64,000 bases of DNA from Actinobacillus capsulatus DSM 19761. Its GTDB lineage: Bacteria; Pseudomonadota; Gammaproteobacteria; Enterobacterales; Pasteurellaceae. The stretch covers positions 1 through 64,000 of the forward strand of contig NZ_KB893946.1 in assembly GCF_000374285.1 (NCBI RefSeq). Direction: 5' to 3'. The position numbers and the translations under genes were made by a program. The notes below the pieces were generated by a model. That model was not told the origin of the DNA and ran no database searches. It saw only the letters and a list, made by a program, of their open reading frames with translations. Below are positions 1 to 8,835 of this stretch, one piece after another; within the stretch, counting starts at the first letter, position 1, and every line of letters begins with the position of its first letter.

Positions 1-2
1 AA

Positions 3-146
3 TGTTTTTATGGACATCAATTTGCAACAGTTGATGAATTAGAACAGGCATTGCATAAACATATTCGTTACTATAATGAGAAACGGATAAAACCAAGCTT
101 AAAAAATTTGAGCCCTGTACAATACAGAGCCCAATATCTTAGCTAA
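3..146 (+). CDS. IS3-family transposase OrfB, C-terminal end (partial)
   Basis: The window opens inside a reading frame whose last 47 residues resemble the C-terminal tail of IS3-family (IS150-like) integrase-type transposases: a YGHQFATVDELEQAL segment, then HIRYYNEKRIK and a final LSPVQYRAQYLS. This is the region after the catalytic glutamate, where these enzymes carry the Y-N-x-x-R and S-P-x-x-Y-R motifs. The rest of the gene lies upstream of the window, so whether the element is intact cannot be judged. It is followed by a probable terminal inverted repeat. It is the only transposase sequence seen in the window. Confidence 0.8.
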   Translation, partial: CFYGHQFATVDELEQALHKHIRYYNEKRIKPSLKNLSPVQYRAQYLS

Positions 147-149
147 TTT

Positions 150-179
150 ATGAACTGTCCAAATTTATGGGGCAGATCA
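150..179 (+). mobile_element. right terminal inverted repeat of the IS3-family element
   Basis: Directly after the transposase stop, the sequence read on the minus strand begins TGATCTGCCCCATAAATTTG. A TG start followed by a CTGCCCC block is typical of IS3-family ends. The boundary is placed at about 179. The target-site duplication cannot be checked because the left end is outside the window. Confidence 0.55.
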
Positions 180-197
180 TTTTTATGTATTATTTAT

Positions 198-229
198 AAA
201 AAAGCTATCCGTGACCGAATAGCTTTTTT
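198..229 (-). terminator. rho-independent terminator after the Na+ symporter
   Basis: An 11-bp stem (AAAAAAGCTAT paired with ATAGCTTTTTT) with a 10-nt loop lies just past the symporter stop. The A-rich and T-rich flanks let it work in both directions. Confidence 0.7.
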
Positions 230-234
230 ATGAT

Positions 235-1593
235 TTAAAGTGAATTAAAGAAGATCACTAAAATAATGACTGGGATAATAAATCTTACGTAGTTAAACCA
301 AATATTAGTGAACGTTTTATTTGCACCTAATTCTGCTTTAGCTTCATCTTTAAGAACAAAACCAACGAAAACCGCACTACCCAATGCTGTTAGAATAAAT
401 AAGATATTCCCACTGATATAGTCGAATGCATCAAAGATACTTTTACCCATAATTGTGATATGTTTCCATTCATTGTCACCTAATACGGATGGAATATTAC
501 CCACAACGAAAATTATTCCAAGCGTTAAAGCAATTGCAGCTTTGCGCCCCATTTTGGTTTTTTCTTGTAATGCGGTGATAATTACCTCGTAAATAGTGAG
601 TGAAGTAGTGAGTGCTGCAACGACTAATAAGCTGAAGAAAATAACCGCAAAGATACTCCCGCCCCACATATTAGAGAATACGATTGGTAAACTTTGGAAT
701 ACCAAGGTTGGTCCTGAATTTGGCGCAACACCGAAGCTAAATAATGATGGGAAGATCATAAAGCCGGCAAGTACCGCAATCAGCGTATTCATAATCCCAG
801 TAATGGTTGCCGTTTTGACTAAGTTCTCATTTTTATCTAAGTAACTTGATAAGGTAATCAATACACCAAAACCAAGGCTTAATGCAAAGAACACTTGACC
901 TAATACAAATACGAAAAGTTTAGGTGTGATTTTAGAAAAATCTGGCATAAGGTAGAAAGAAATACCTTCCGCGGCACCTGGTAATGTGACGTTACGAATC
1001 ACCATCACAAGGAGGAAAATAAACAAAATCGGCATGAGATATTTTACTGAACGTTCAATACCATCAACGATTCCTTTGACCAAAATAAAGTAGTTTACTA
1101 ATACGAAAATCGCTGTGTAACCGATGATTGCGAGCGGGCTGTTTTGAATACTTTCTTTGTAATAAGCCGCAGTCGTTTCAACGGTAACTGGAGAAGATAA
1201 ATCAAGGGTACCGCTCAATAAGCTATCAATATAATTTAATACCCATCCGCCTAAAACCATATAGTAAGCTAAGATACCAAATGCACCGAGTAAGCCCATA
1301 TAGCCAAGAATTTTCCAACCTGAGGCAATTTTTTTACCGTTTGCCGTTCCGCTAAATGCATCAATGGCATTTACTTTAATGCGACGACCGATAACATTCT
1401 CCACCAAAATCATCGGAATACCGATCACAATCATTGCGATACAGAATAGAAATACGTAAGCTCCGCCACCATTTTCGCCTACAAGGTAAGGAAAGCGCCA
1501 GGTTGCGCCAAAACCGACAGTCGCACCGGCAACAGTCATAACATAAGCCAATCGGTTTGACCACGATTGGCGTTCTACAGGTTTATTTGACAT
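235..1593 (-). CDS. Sodium:neurotransmitter symporter (SNF/NSS) family transporter
   Basis: This is a 452-residue, highly hydrophobic inner-membrane protein of the LeuT-fold NSS family, which moves amino acids or related solutes with Na+. The N-terminal W-S-N-R-L-A-Y and G-A-T-V-G-F-G-A-T-W-R-F-P-Y-L segment is the unwound TM1 region that lines the Na+ and substrate sites, followed by NGGGAYVF. About 11-12 membrane segments fill the rest. The frame extends further upstream, but ATG 1593 is preferred because AGGAG lies 7 nt before it and the family normally starts near this point. The gene stands alone between dam and the IS end. Substrate is unknown; several Pasteurellaceae carry similar orphan members. 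Confidence 0.88.
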   Translation of the reverse strand: MSNKPVERQSWSNRLAYVMTVAGATVGFGATWRFPYLVGENGGGAYVFLFCIAMIVIGIPMILVENVIGRRIKVNAIDAFSGTANGKKIASGWKILGYMGLLGAFGILAYYMVLGGWVLNYIDSLLSGTLDLSSPVTVETTAAYYKESIQNSPLAIIGYTAIFVLVNYFILVKGIVDGIERSVKYLMPILFIFLLVMVIRNVTLPGAAEGISFYLMPDFSKITPKLFVFVLGQVFFALSLGFGVLITLSSYLDKNENLVKTATITGIMNTLIAVLAGFMIFPSLFSFGVAPNSGPTLVFQSLPIVFSNMWGGSIFAVIFFSLLVVAALTTSLTIYEVIITALQEKTKMGRKAAIALTLGIIFVVGNIPSVLGDNEWKHITIMGKSIFDAFDYISGNILFILTALGSAVFVGFVLKDEAKAELGANKTFTNIWFNYVRFIIPVIILVIFFNSL

Positions 1594-1616
1594 TATTACT
1601 CCTAAAGTGCTAATAA

Positions 1617-1640
1617 AGACCGACAAACGGTCTGATTTTT
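1617..1640 (-). terminator. weak hairpin after dam
   Basis: AGACCG and CGGTCT form a 6-bp stem between dam and the symporter start. The U tract on the minus strand is short (TTTATT), so termination may be partial. Confidence 0.35.
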
Positions 1641-1662
1641 AAAAACTTTTACAAAAAGAGAT

Positions 1663-2499
1663 TTATGCAAAAAATGCAAATAATTCATCGACTTTTATAC
1701 GTGTATCACCTTTTTGGCTGATAGAACGCTGAACTTTAATTTTTTTGATTTTTGCGCCTTTATAAATGCTACGGGTAAAAGCCGTATCATGATTTGAAAT
1801 TAATACCGGAATGTTTTTAGCTTGTGCTTGCTTTGCATAAGAGGCAAGTAATTCTTGCTGGGCAAGACTAAAGCCTCCTCCGGCATAATTGGTGAAATTG
1901 CTTTCTTGTTGAAGCGGAGCGTAAGGCGGATCGCAGTAAACAATATAGTTATCCGATTTTTGCTCCAATAAGTTGAAAACCTCTTCAAAGTCAGCGCAAA
2001 TAAACTGTGCCTTTTGGGCTTTTTCAGCAAAAAAGCGCAATTCTTGCTCAGGGAAATAGTGTGTTTTATATGCGCCAAACGGTACATTATATTCTCGCTT
2101 TTGGTTATAGCGACAAAGCCCATTAAAGCCAAAACGGTTTAGATATAGGAACAGCACAGCTCGGCGGAATTTATCGTTAGATTGATTAAATTCCTGACGG
2201 CGCGCGTAATAAAATTCCGCACTATTAGCATTAGGGGCATGAAAGAGCGCTTTTGTTTGCTGAATATAATGTTCTACATCTTGCTTTACGATATTAAACA
2301 GGTTAATGAGATCTGGGTTAATATCAGCGAGCAGATAACGATCATAATCCGTATTGAGAAATACGGAGCCTGCACCTACAAATGGCTCAACGAAACAAGC
2401 CCCCTGAGCTGGCTGAGGGGGCAAATGTTTGTTGATTTCTGGGGTTAGGCGGTATTTTCCACCCGCCCATTTTAAAAAGGCACGTTTGTGGTTGCTCAT
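1663..2499 (-). CDS. dam: DNA adenine methyltransferase Dam (GATC)
   Basis: Dam methylates N6 of adenine in GATC and so marks the parental strand for mismatch repair and regulates replication and some promoters. The 278-residue protein has the Dam order of motifs: FLKWAGGK (residues 8-15) for AdoMet binding, FVEPFVGAGSVFLN (36-49), and the catalytic DPPY at 190-193. Length equals the E. coli enzyme. The start ATG is 3 nt after the aroB stop, so the two are probably translated together. It is the last gene of aroK-aroB-dam, an order shared with Haemophilus. MutH, which reads hemimethylated GATC, is also in this window (50662-51342). Confidence 0.96.
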   Translation of the reverse strand: MSNHKRAFLKWAGGKYRLTPEINKHLPPQPAQGACFVEPFVGAGSVFLNTDYDRYLLADINPDLINLFNIVKQDVEHYIQQTKALFHAPNANSAEFYYARRQEFNQSNDKFRRAVLFLYLNRFGFNGLCRYNQKREYNVPFGAYKTHYFPEQELRFFAEKAQKAQFICADFEEVFNLLEQKSDNYIVYCDPPYAPLQQESNFTNYAGGGFSLAQQELLASYAKQAQAKNIPVLISNHDTAFTRSIYKGAKIKKIKVQRSISQKGDTRIKVDELFAFFA

Positions 2500-2502
2500 A
2501 AA

Positions 2503-3591
2503 TTAGCGTTGAGTGAAGCGTTCTATTGCTGCTAATACTTGTGCTTCTGTTGCTTGTGCGCTGACGTAGGCTTGACCAAGTGATTTAAGCAAGATTAAAC
2601 GTAATTGACCGCCTAGTACTTTTTTATCGCGCCACATATAAGGGAGATATTCCGCCGGTTCCATATTATCTGGTGAGATAGTTGGTAAAACCGCTCGAGC
2701 TAATAACTTCTCAAGACGAGCTACGTCTTGTTCGGTTAAATCACCGAGAATGCGAGATAATTCAGCTGCTTCAAGCATACCGACGGATACACCTTCACCG
2801 TGTAACCAGTTACCATATCCCATATGCGCTTCAATAGCGTGGCCAAACGTATGACCTAAGTTAAGTAACGCACGCTCACCTTTTTCTGTTTCGTCTCGTG
2901 CGACAACATCGGCTTTTAATTGGCAACAGCGCTGGATACAGTATTCCAATGCATTTTGATCTAGAGCGACAAGGTTATCAATGTTTTGTTCTAGCCATTC
3001 AAAGAAAGCAAGATCAAAAATCGCACCGTATTTGATAACTTCAGCTAAGCCGGCGCTTACTTCACGTTTAGCTAAAGTATGTAAGCTATTCGTGTCAATA
3101 ATTACCGAAATCGGTTGGTAAAACGCACCAATCATATTCTTGCCTAGAGGATGGTTTACCGCCGTTTTACCCCCTACGGAAGAATCCACTTGAGCAAGCA
3201 AAGTCGTTGGAATTTGAATAAAACGGATGCCTCGTTGATAAGATGCTGCGGCATAGCCAGCCACATCTCCGATAACGCCACCGCCTAATGCAAGAAGGGT
3301 AGTGTCTCGGTTATGATTTTTTTCCAATAATGCGGTGAAAATCATATTGAGGGAATCTAACGTTTTGTATTTTTCCCCGTCCGGAATTAATACGTAATCA
3401 ACACAACAACCCAGTTTAGCCAAAGTGTCTTGAACCGTGGCAAGATAATGTTCAGCAACCGTTGGATTAGAGACAATCATTACTTTATCACCCGCTTTTA
3501 GCGGTGCATAACTTTGAGGATCCGTTAACAGACCTGCTCCAATAAGAATCGGATAACGACGTTCTTTCAATTCAACATTCACTTGCAACAT
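2503..3591 (-). CDS. aroB: 3-dehydroquinate synthase
   Basis: AroB converts DAHP to 3-dehydroquinate, the second step of the shikimate pathway, using NAD+ and a divalent metal. The 362-residue protein has the expected NAD-binding [20 protein letters not shown] segment, the [20 protein letters not shown] block, and the metal-binding H-T-F-G-H-A and H-G-E-G-V motifs. Length matches E. coli AroB (362). It sits 16 nt after aroK and 3 nt before dam, in one transcription unit. The first pathway enzyme (DAHP synthase, 18614-19678) and the tyrosine branch (tyrA) are elsewhere in the window. Confidence 0.97.
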   Translation of the reverse strand: MLQVNVELKERRYPILIGAGLLTDPQSYAPLKAGDKVMIVSNPTVAEHYLATVQDTLAKLGCCVDYVLIPDGEKYKTLDSLNMIFTALLEKNHNRDTTLLALGGGVIGDVAGYAAASYQRGIRFIQIPTTLLAQVDSSVGGKTAVNHPLGKNMIGAFYQPISVIIDTNSLHTLAKREVSAGLAEVIKYGAIFDLAFFEWLEQNIDNLVALDQNALEYCIQRCCQLKADVVARDETEKGERALLNLGHTFGHAIEAHMGYGNWLHGEGVSVGMLEAAELSRILGDLTEQDVARLEKLLARAVLPTISPDNMEPAEYLPYMWRDKKVLGGQLRLILLKSLGQAYVSAQATEAQVLAAIERFTQR

Positions 3592-3607
3592 ATCTTACCC
3601 CTTGTGG

Positions 3608-4129
3608 TTACTGTAAATTATCAATTAACTCGATGATATGAGTTGCAACAACTTTTGCACTCTGCTCATCGGTTTGTAGTGTTATGTCAGCAATTTCTTC
3701 ATATAACGGATTACGAATTTTTGCTAACTCTTCAAGGGTTTTGCGTGGATCTTCTGTTTGAAGTAACGGACGCTTTTTATCACGTTGAGTACGTTCAAAT
3801 TGTTTATCTACAGTTGTTTCTAGGTAGATCACAATACCTCTGGCAGAAAGCACGTTACGGTTATCTTTTGATAATACTGAACCTCCGCCGGTTGAAAGTA
3901 CAACCCCTTGATTTTGGGTTAATTCATTAATAATTCTCTCTTCGCGTTTACGGAAGCCTGCTTCACCTTCTACATCGAAGATCCAATCAATATCTGCACC
4001 GGCACGTTCTTCAATAACAGAATCGGAATCAATGAAATCCATATTCAACATTTGTGCCAGCTGACGACCAATGGTGCTTTTTCCTGCTCCCATGGGGCCC
4101 ACTAAGAAAATATTACGTTTTTCAGCCAT
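3608..4129 (-). CDS. aroK: Shikimate kinase I
   Basis: AroK phosphorylates shikimate at O3 using ATP. The 173-residue protein starts [19 protein letters not shown], giving a Walker A loop at residues 11-19. It then has [14 protein letters not shown] for shikimate binding, the lid region RDKKRPLL, and the GGGS loop (STGGGSVL). Length matches E. coli AroK (173). It is first in the aroK-aroB-dam unit. A possible -10 (TATACT, about 4278-4283, minus strand) lies about 150 nt upstream, past the mrcA terminator hairpin. Confidence 0.97.
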   Translation of the reverse strand: MAEKRNIFLVGPMGAGKSTIGRQLAQMLNMDFIDSDSVIEERAGADIDWIFDVEGEAGFRKREERIINELTQNQGVVLSTGGGSVLSKDNRNVLSARGIVIYLETTVDKQFERTQRDKKRPLLQTEDPRKTLEELAKIRNPLYEEIADITLQTDEQSAKVVATHIIELIDNLQ

Positions 4130-4179
4130 TATTTTTTCTTCATTTATTCGACAACTAATTTAAACAACTCGACCTGTGG

Positions 4180-4233
4180 AAAGAAAACGACCGCTTATGC
4201 CTTACTGCCTTCAATTGGCAATGGCAAGCGGTC
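4180..4233 (-). terminator. terminator after mrcA made of an inverted USS pair
   Basis: Two degenerate Apl-type uptake cores in inverted orientation (GACCGCTTATGCC and GGCAAGCGGTC) can fold into a stem. On the minus strand it is followed by GTTTTCTTT, so it can end mrcA transcription before aroK. The rest of the 262-bp mrcA-aroK gap shows no gene. Confidence 0.5.
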
Positions 4234-4391
4234 TGTTTTGCGAAAAATTTTACAATTATGATTTTTCGATTAATTCAAATAGTATAGATGCCACAAATCG
4301 CCCAAAATAAAATTGGATGTAATTATCTCAAGAAATCGCACCTAATTTCAACCTTATAGGAGAGATTATCTCCAAATTTTTACATTATTTT

Positions 4392-6977
4392 TTAGAATAA
4401 TTCACTACCTTCCGGTGAGCTTAAAACCCCTTTAGGAGGTAAACCTAAACGTTGTTCGATATGCAACTGTTTATCCTGAGATTGTGGCAGTTTATAGGCT
4501 TTTTCAACGATATATTTTTTCGTTGGTTCAGTGCCCTTGATAAAGTACTCAGTTAAATTGCTGCCTAAGAAACCACTTGTTGAATCAATTTTTGCTTCAA
4601 CAATATTTTGAGGTATCGGGAAGTTACGCTCAGGTTTATCTTTTAATGCCACTTTCATGTATTTAACCCATGCAGGCATCGCAGTTCTTGCTCCTGCTTC
4701 TCCACGACCTAAATCACGTTTATTGTCATCAAACCCGACATAAACGGTCGTTACGATATTAGCACCGAAACCAGCATACCAAGTCACTTTTGAATTGTTT
4801 GTAGTACCGGTTTTTCCGCCGATATCTTTACGCTTGAAGTCATTAGCAAGTGCTTTACTGGTACCGTTCCAAGCTTGCCCCGGTTCACCATAAATTGCAC
4901 TATTTAATGCACTACGCATTAAAAAGGCCAGCTCGCCGCTAATTACTCGTGGCGCATAACGGACTTCTGCAGAATTTTGAGCCGCCTCAGTCATTAAACT
5001 TGGTGCATTGGTTTTTACCGCCGGTTTGATTTCCGGTTCAGCCTCGGCAGCAACTTCCGTTTCGGCTTCTTCCGTAACATTTTCTTCTCCGGTAGTACCT
5101 AATGCTTCACGTAGTTGTTCTTCATCGTGGATTTTTACACCGTCAAAATAAGTCGGTTCAGGGTATTTTACTGGAATATGATCACATTCCACACAAGCAA
5201 TCGCCGGATTTGCTTTAAATAATTCATTACCTTGGTTATCCAAGATGCGATCAATAATATAAGGATCAACTAAATAACCGCCATTATCAAATACAGCGTA
5301 TGCACGAGCCATTTCTAGCGGCGTAAAAGAGGCTGCACCTAGTGCTAGTGCTTCGGTTGCCATAAATTGATCACGGCTGAAACCAAAACGTTCTAAATAT
5401 TCGGCAACATAGTCTAAACCCGCCATTTGTAAGGTGCGGATTGCCACCATATTTTTAGACTTACCTAGTGCAACACGCAAGCGCAGAGGACCTTCGTAGC
5501 GATTGTCTGCATTTTTCGGCGTCCAAGGCTTTTGTCCGCGCTTAATGATCGTAATCGGTGAATCGCTCAGCGTGGTTGAAAGACTTAAACCTTTATTCAT
5601 TGCCGCAGTATAAATAAACGGTTTGATTGATGAACCAACTTGAACTAAAGATTGGGTCGCTCGATTAAAGCGACTTTGTTCAAAGCTAAATCCACCGACG
5701 ATCGCTTCAATTGCACCGTTATCACTGTTTAATGACACCAATGCTGAGTTTACTTCAGGAATCTGGCCTAGCTGCCAATCTCCGCTGTTTTTTGTTTGGC
5801 GAACCCAAATTTGCTCACCGACATTTAATTTAATCAATTTACCAAATGTGGCGTTTGCTTTTTTCAATTCGGCTTTATCGCCGTTAGCCAACATAATGGT
5901 ATAACCGTTTTTGCTGGTCGCAACAACTGCTGCCCCGACGAATGGTTCTGAATTCGGTAATTTGCTTAGGTGTTCGATAATTTTTTCATCATCCCAAGCA
6001 TTTTTGCCGCTCCAAAGCTTTTCAGCTCCACGCCAACCGTGGCGGCGGTCGTAGTTAATTAAGTTTTCGCTTAGTGCGTCTTGAGCCGCTTTTTGGTCAG
6101 TAGACAGTACGGTTGCATACACTTTAAAGCCTTTGTTATATGCAACGTCTTCACCATAACGCTTCACCATCTCTTGGCGAACCATTTCGGTTACATAGTC
6201 GGCTCTAAATTCTAAAGCGGTACCGTAGAAGGTAGCTTTTACCGGTTCTGCTTTTGCTTGGTCATGCTGTTGTTGAGTAATTTTACCGACTTCTAACATA
6301 CGACCTAATACAACATTACGACGTGCTTCGGCGCGCTTTACCGAGTAAAGCGGATTCATCGTAGAAGGCGCTTTAGGTAAACCGGCAATAATTGCGATTT
6401 CACTTAAATTGAGTTGCTCTAATGACTTACCAAAATAAGTTTTGGCAGCTGCTGCTACTCCGTGAGAACGGTAACCCAGATAAATTTTATTCAGGTAAAG
6501 TTCAAGAATTTCATCTTTGCTCAGTACTTTCTCGATCTCAAGCGCTAAGATAGCTTCTTTGATTTTCCGCTCTATATTACGTTCCGGAGTTAAGAAGAAA
6601 TTCCTTGCCAATTGTTGTGTAATAGTACTTGCACCTTGCGTATCACCTTGGCTAGAACGCCAGATAGCACGCACGATCCCTTTAGGGTCGATACCGTTGT
6701 GATCGTAGAAACGAACGTCTTCGGTTGCAATAATTGCATCAATAAGTGTTTGTGGAATTTCTGCTAGTTTTACTGGAATACGGCGCTGTTCACCCACTTC
6801 ACCAATGAGCTTGCCGTCAGCCGTGAATATTTGCATCGGCTGTTGTAATTCAACGCTTTTTAATGTTGAAACATTTGGTAGGCTTTCTTTGATATGGAAA
6901 TACGCTAAGCCAGCGACAATCCCTCCCAAAATAATGAGAGAAAGAAAAGTACTTAATATTATTTTTGCGATCTTCAT
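4392..6977 (-). CDS. mrcA: Penicillin-binding protein 1A (transglycosylase/transpeptidase)
   Basis: PBP1a polymerises and cross-links peptidoglycan from lipid II. The 861-residue protein has one N-terminal membrane anchor (residues 5-27), a GT51 glycosyltransferase domain with the catalytic Glu in ATEDVRFYDH (E86) and the GASTITQQLARN block, an OB-like insert, then a transpeptidase domain with SxxK (S449-K452), SKN (507-509) and KTG (722-724). An acidic low-complexity stretch (about 627-652, EENVTEEAETEV then AAEAEPEI) is inserted between SKN and KTG. The gene is divergent from comA, as in Haemophilus. The com CRP-S site overlaps its start codon, so the two promoters share sequence. Confidence 0.96.
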   Translation of the reverse strand: MKIAKIILSTFLSLIILGGIVAGLAYFHIKESLPNVSTLKSVELQQPMQIFTADGKLIGEVGEQRRIPVKLAEIPQTLIDAIIATEDVRFYDHNGIDPKGIVRAIWRSSQGDTQGASTITQQLARNFFLTPERNIERKIKEAILALEIEKVLSKDEILELYLNKIYLGYRSHGVAAAAKTYFGKSLEQLNLSEIAIIAGLPKAPSTMNPLYSVKRAEARRNVVLGRMLEVGKITQQQHDQAKAEPVKATFYGTALEFRADYVTEMVRQEMVKRYGEDVAYNKGFKVYATVLSTDQKAAQDALSENLINYDRRHGWRGAEKLWSGKNAWDDEKIIEHLSKLPNSEPFVGAAVVATSKNGYTIMLANGDKAELKKANATFGKLIKLNVGEQIWVRQTKNSGDWQLGQIPEVNSALVSLNSDNGAIEAIVGGFSFEQSRFNRATQSLVQVGSSIKPFIYTAAMNKGLSLSTTLSDSPITIIKRGQKPWTPKNADNRYEGPLRLRVALGKSKNMVAIRTLQMAGLDYVAEYLERFGFSRDQFMATEALALGAASFTPLEMARAYAVFDNGGYLVDPYIIDRILDNQGNELFKANPAIACVECDHIPVKYPEPTYFDGVKIHDEEQLREALGTTGEENVTEEAETEVAAEAEPEIKPAVKTNAPSLMTEAAQNSAEVRYAPRVISGELAFLMRSALNSAIYGEPGQAWNGTSKALANDFKRKDIGGKTGTTNNSKVTWYAGFGANIVTTVYVGFDDNKRDLGRGEAGARTAMPAWVKYMKVALKDKPERNFPIPQNIVEAKIDSTSGFLGSNLTEYFIKGTEPTKKYIVEKAYKLPQSQDKQLHIEQRLGLPPKGVLSSPEGSELF

Positions 6978-6984
6978 CGAAAAA
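6963..6984 (+). promoter_or_regulatory. CRP-S (Sxy-dependent competence) site for comA-E
   Basis: The core TGCGA-N6-TCGAA is at 6966-6981, with T-rich and A-rich flanks. It differs at one core base from the Pasteurellaceae CRP-S pattern TGCGA-N6-TCGCA. The centre (about 6973.5) is some 63 nt upstream of a start predicted from a TATACA -10 at 7025-7030, the usual class I position. The site overlaps the mrcA start codon. That CRP plus Sxy drive the com operon is established in H. influenzae; its role here is inferred. Confidence 0.7.
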
Positions 6985-7115
6985 TTCTCTTTTGGTAAAT
7001 GACGAAATAAAAATTTATAGCCAATATACAGACACTATAAAGGTATAAGTATAAGCGAAAAACACCTAAAAAACCGCTAAAAAATCAAACAAAGTCAATT
7101 TAAAGGAGTAAAATT

Positions 7116-7802
7116 GTGAAAAGTTTCGCCAAGTTGCTGAAAAAAACGCAAAAACCTTTATTCATTGGCATCAGTGAAAATCAGACCTATCGCTGCTTTG
7201 TTTGGAAGGATGAGCCCGAAAATAAAACTGAGATTTATTGGCAAGCAAAAGCAGAAGATAATGACTTTTCATGGCAACAAGCGGTTAAATTTCCTAAAAA
7301 TTCTACATTTGTTTGCTCGGTTCCTTTCCAATATGTTTGGCGAAAATATATTTTCCTACCACTCAGCCATAGCCAAACAATGATCTACCATCAAATTTTG
7401 CAAGTGTTAAGACAAGAATTACCGCTTGTACTGGAAGAGGTTTATTTTGACTACCAACTTTTTCCATTGCCGAATGACGGCTTGGTTCGAGTACTTATTT
7501 ATGCTTTGCGTAGAAATTATGCAAATTCACTTTTAATTAAATCTGATACGATTCTTGATTGTGAGCTTTACTGCTTTGTTAGAGGTTTTAATTACTTATC
7601 CATTTCTGAGTTACCCCAAGAAGATCGAATTTACGCTTTAAAAAATAAAACATTTAGATTAACAGCGAAAGCAATTGAGTTTAGTTCTGATCTGACACAA
7701 GCCAACTGTGATTTAAGTCATCTTGAATTACCTGGTTCGACAAAAGATCCTTTTTTATATGTAACCGCATTAGGGGCGAGTTTATGGAATGGCAAGGGAT
7801 AA
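7116..7802 (+). CDS. comA: Competence pilus assembly protein ComA (PilM/HofM type)
   Basis: This 228-residue cytoplasmic protein is first in a five-gene operon with the comABCDE order of Pasteurellaceae. ComA corresponds to PilM/HofM, an actin-like protein that binds the N-terminus of the PilN-type partner and helps align the type IV pilus machine used for DNA uptake. I infer identity mainly from position and size; the sequence is poorly conserved. The start is GTG 7116, with AAAGGAG correctly spaced upstream. An Apl-type USS lies inside it (7277-7285). Its 3' end overlaps comB by 19 nt. A CRP-S site lies upstream. Confidence 0.82.
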   Translation: MKSFAKLLKKTQKPLFIGISENQTYRCFVWKDEPENKTEIYWQAKAEDNDFSWQQAVKFPKNSTFVCSVPFQYVWRKYIFLPLSHSQTMIYHQILQVLRQELPLVLEEVYFDYQLFPLPNDGLVRVLIYALRRNYANSLLIKSDTILDCELYCFVRGFNYLSISELPQEDRIYALKNKTFRLTAKAIEFSSDLTQANCDLSHLELPGSTKDPFLYVTALGASLWNGKG

Positions 7803-8305
7803 ATTTAACCGATTGGCGAATAAGGCAATGGAAACGCAAAATTTATAGCCAATTTTGTTGGTTATTTATTATTGGCATGATGGCACTTTGTCTCGCTATA
7901 TATTTGCAATCGAGTGCTTGGCAAATTTCTCAGCAAAATAGACCGCTTGTAAGTCAAACTAAGCACTTAGAAACAGAATTGGAACGACTGAATAGCAAAT
8001 TAGAACAAGGGCGAAGCTTATCAAATGTTCATCTAAGTGAAACGTTAACTGAAAGTCAAGTGAATATGTTTTTAGATTTATTACAAAGTTTGCCTTTAAC
8101 ACAAGGTGGAATAGATACGGTCGTGCTGGAACATAATGAGATTCCAAGTATGACGATAACCGGTATATTAATGCAATCCTCCCAATTTGATCGGTTAGAA
8201 AAATATTTATTCGAACAAAAAGCATTTAAATATTCATTAGTTAATTTTCAAATAAATGATCAACTTCAAGTTGAATTTAGTTTGAATGTTGTATTAAGGG
8301 AGTAA
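7784..8305 (+). CDS. comB: Competence pilus assembly protein ComB (PilN/HofN type)
   Basis: This is a 173-residue inner-membrane protein with a short basic cytoplasmic N-terminus, one membrane helix near residues 25-45, and a periplasmic part that begins with a coiled coil (about 50-72). That plan is the PilN/HofN fold, the partner of ComA inside and ComC outside. It overlaps comA by 19 nt and ends 2 nt before comC, so translation is probably coupled. It contains an Apl-type USS (7942-7950). The assignment rests on topology and operon position more than on motifs. Confidence 0.8.
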   Translation: MEWQGINLTDWRIRQWKRKIYSQFCWLFIIGMMALCLAIYLQSSAWQISQQNRPLVSQTKHLETELERLNSKLEQGRSLSNVHLSETLTESQVNMFLDLLQSLPLTQGGIDTVVLEHNEIPSMTITGILMQSSQFDRLEKYLFEQKAFKYSLVNFQINDQLQVEFSLNVVLRE

Positions 8306-8307
8306 GA

Positions 8308-8835
8308 ATGTTTTCTATTAATCGATTTTATTTATCTCCTCAAGGATATGTTTTTAGGATGCTATCATTTGTTGAACGTTATTTTAAAATAATTCTAGTT
8401 TTATTGTTCGTTTCAATTATTAGCTATCCGTCTTATTGTTATTTTTATGAACAATATCGACAGAGGGAACTATTATTTTTTCAGCAACAATTAACTGACG
8501 AAATTATCCAAAAGAAGATACTGTATCAAAGCCTTTCCAAACATAATGACGATTTTAAAAGAAAGGAACAATCTATTAGCCAATTTAATCAACAATTACA
8601 AAATTTATTTAATCGTCATCAGGTAAAGTTAGAGCAAATGCAATGGAATGTAGAACAAGAAAAATCAATATATTTTTCCTTAAATCATCAAGTTGTAAGA
8701 GTACTTAATTTAATCAGGATTTTATCTAAAGTTAAAAAATTAAGGTTTAAGGAAATTAATTTAGTTAAATTAAATTCAGAAAAACAGCTGCAATTAAAAG
8801 CTACAGTTATTGTAATAGAGGATGAAAATGAATAA
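8308..8835 (+). CDS. comC: Competence pilus assembly protein ComC (PilO/HofO type)
   Basis: This is a 175-residue protein with a single N-terminal membrane helix (about residues 28-48) followed by a glutamine-rich coiled coil (about 50-105) and a small C-terminal periplasmic domain, the PilO/HofO architecture. PilN and PilO form a periplasmic dimer that links the inner-membrane platform to the secretin through PilP. GGGAG precedes ATG 8308. The end overlaps comD. It is markedly AT-rich and lysine-rich, like the rest of com. The family diverges fast, so the name depends on context. Confidence 0.8.
   Translation: MFSINRFYLSPQGYVFRMLSFVERYFKIILVLLFVSIISYPSYCYFYEQYRQRELLFFQQQLTDEIIQKKILYQSLSKHNDDFKRKEQSISQFNQQLQNLFNRHQVKLEQMQWNVEQEKSIYFSLNHQVVRVLNLIRILSKVKKLRFKEINLVKLNSEKQLQLKATVIVIEDENE

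Noticed and set aside
596-844. An 82-codon plus-strand frame inside the Na+ symporter gene
   Set aside because: It is a shadow of the minus-strand gene; the symporter has strong family motifs and a good ribosome site.
4361-4375. GGAGA-N5-TCTCC hairpin after mrcA
   Set aside because: Short stem, no U tract; the inverted USS pair at 4180-4233 is the better terminator.
7030-7080. A second possible CRP-S site nearer to comA (around AAGCGAAAAACACC)
   Set aside because: Only one half resembles TCGC; the site at 6966-6981 is far better and at the right distance.
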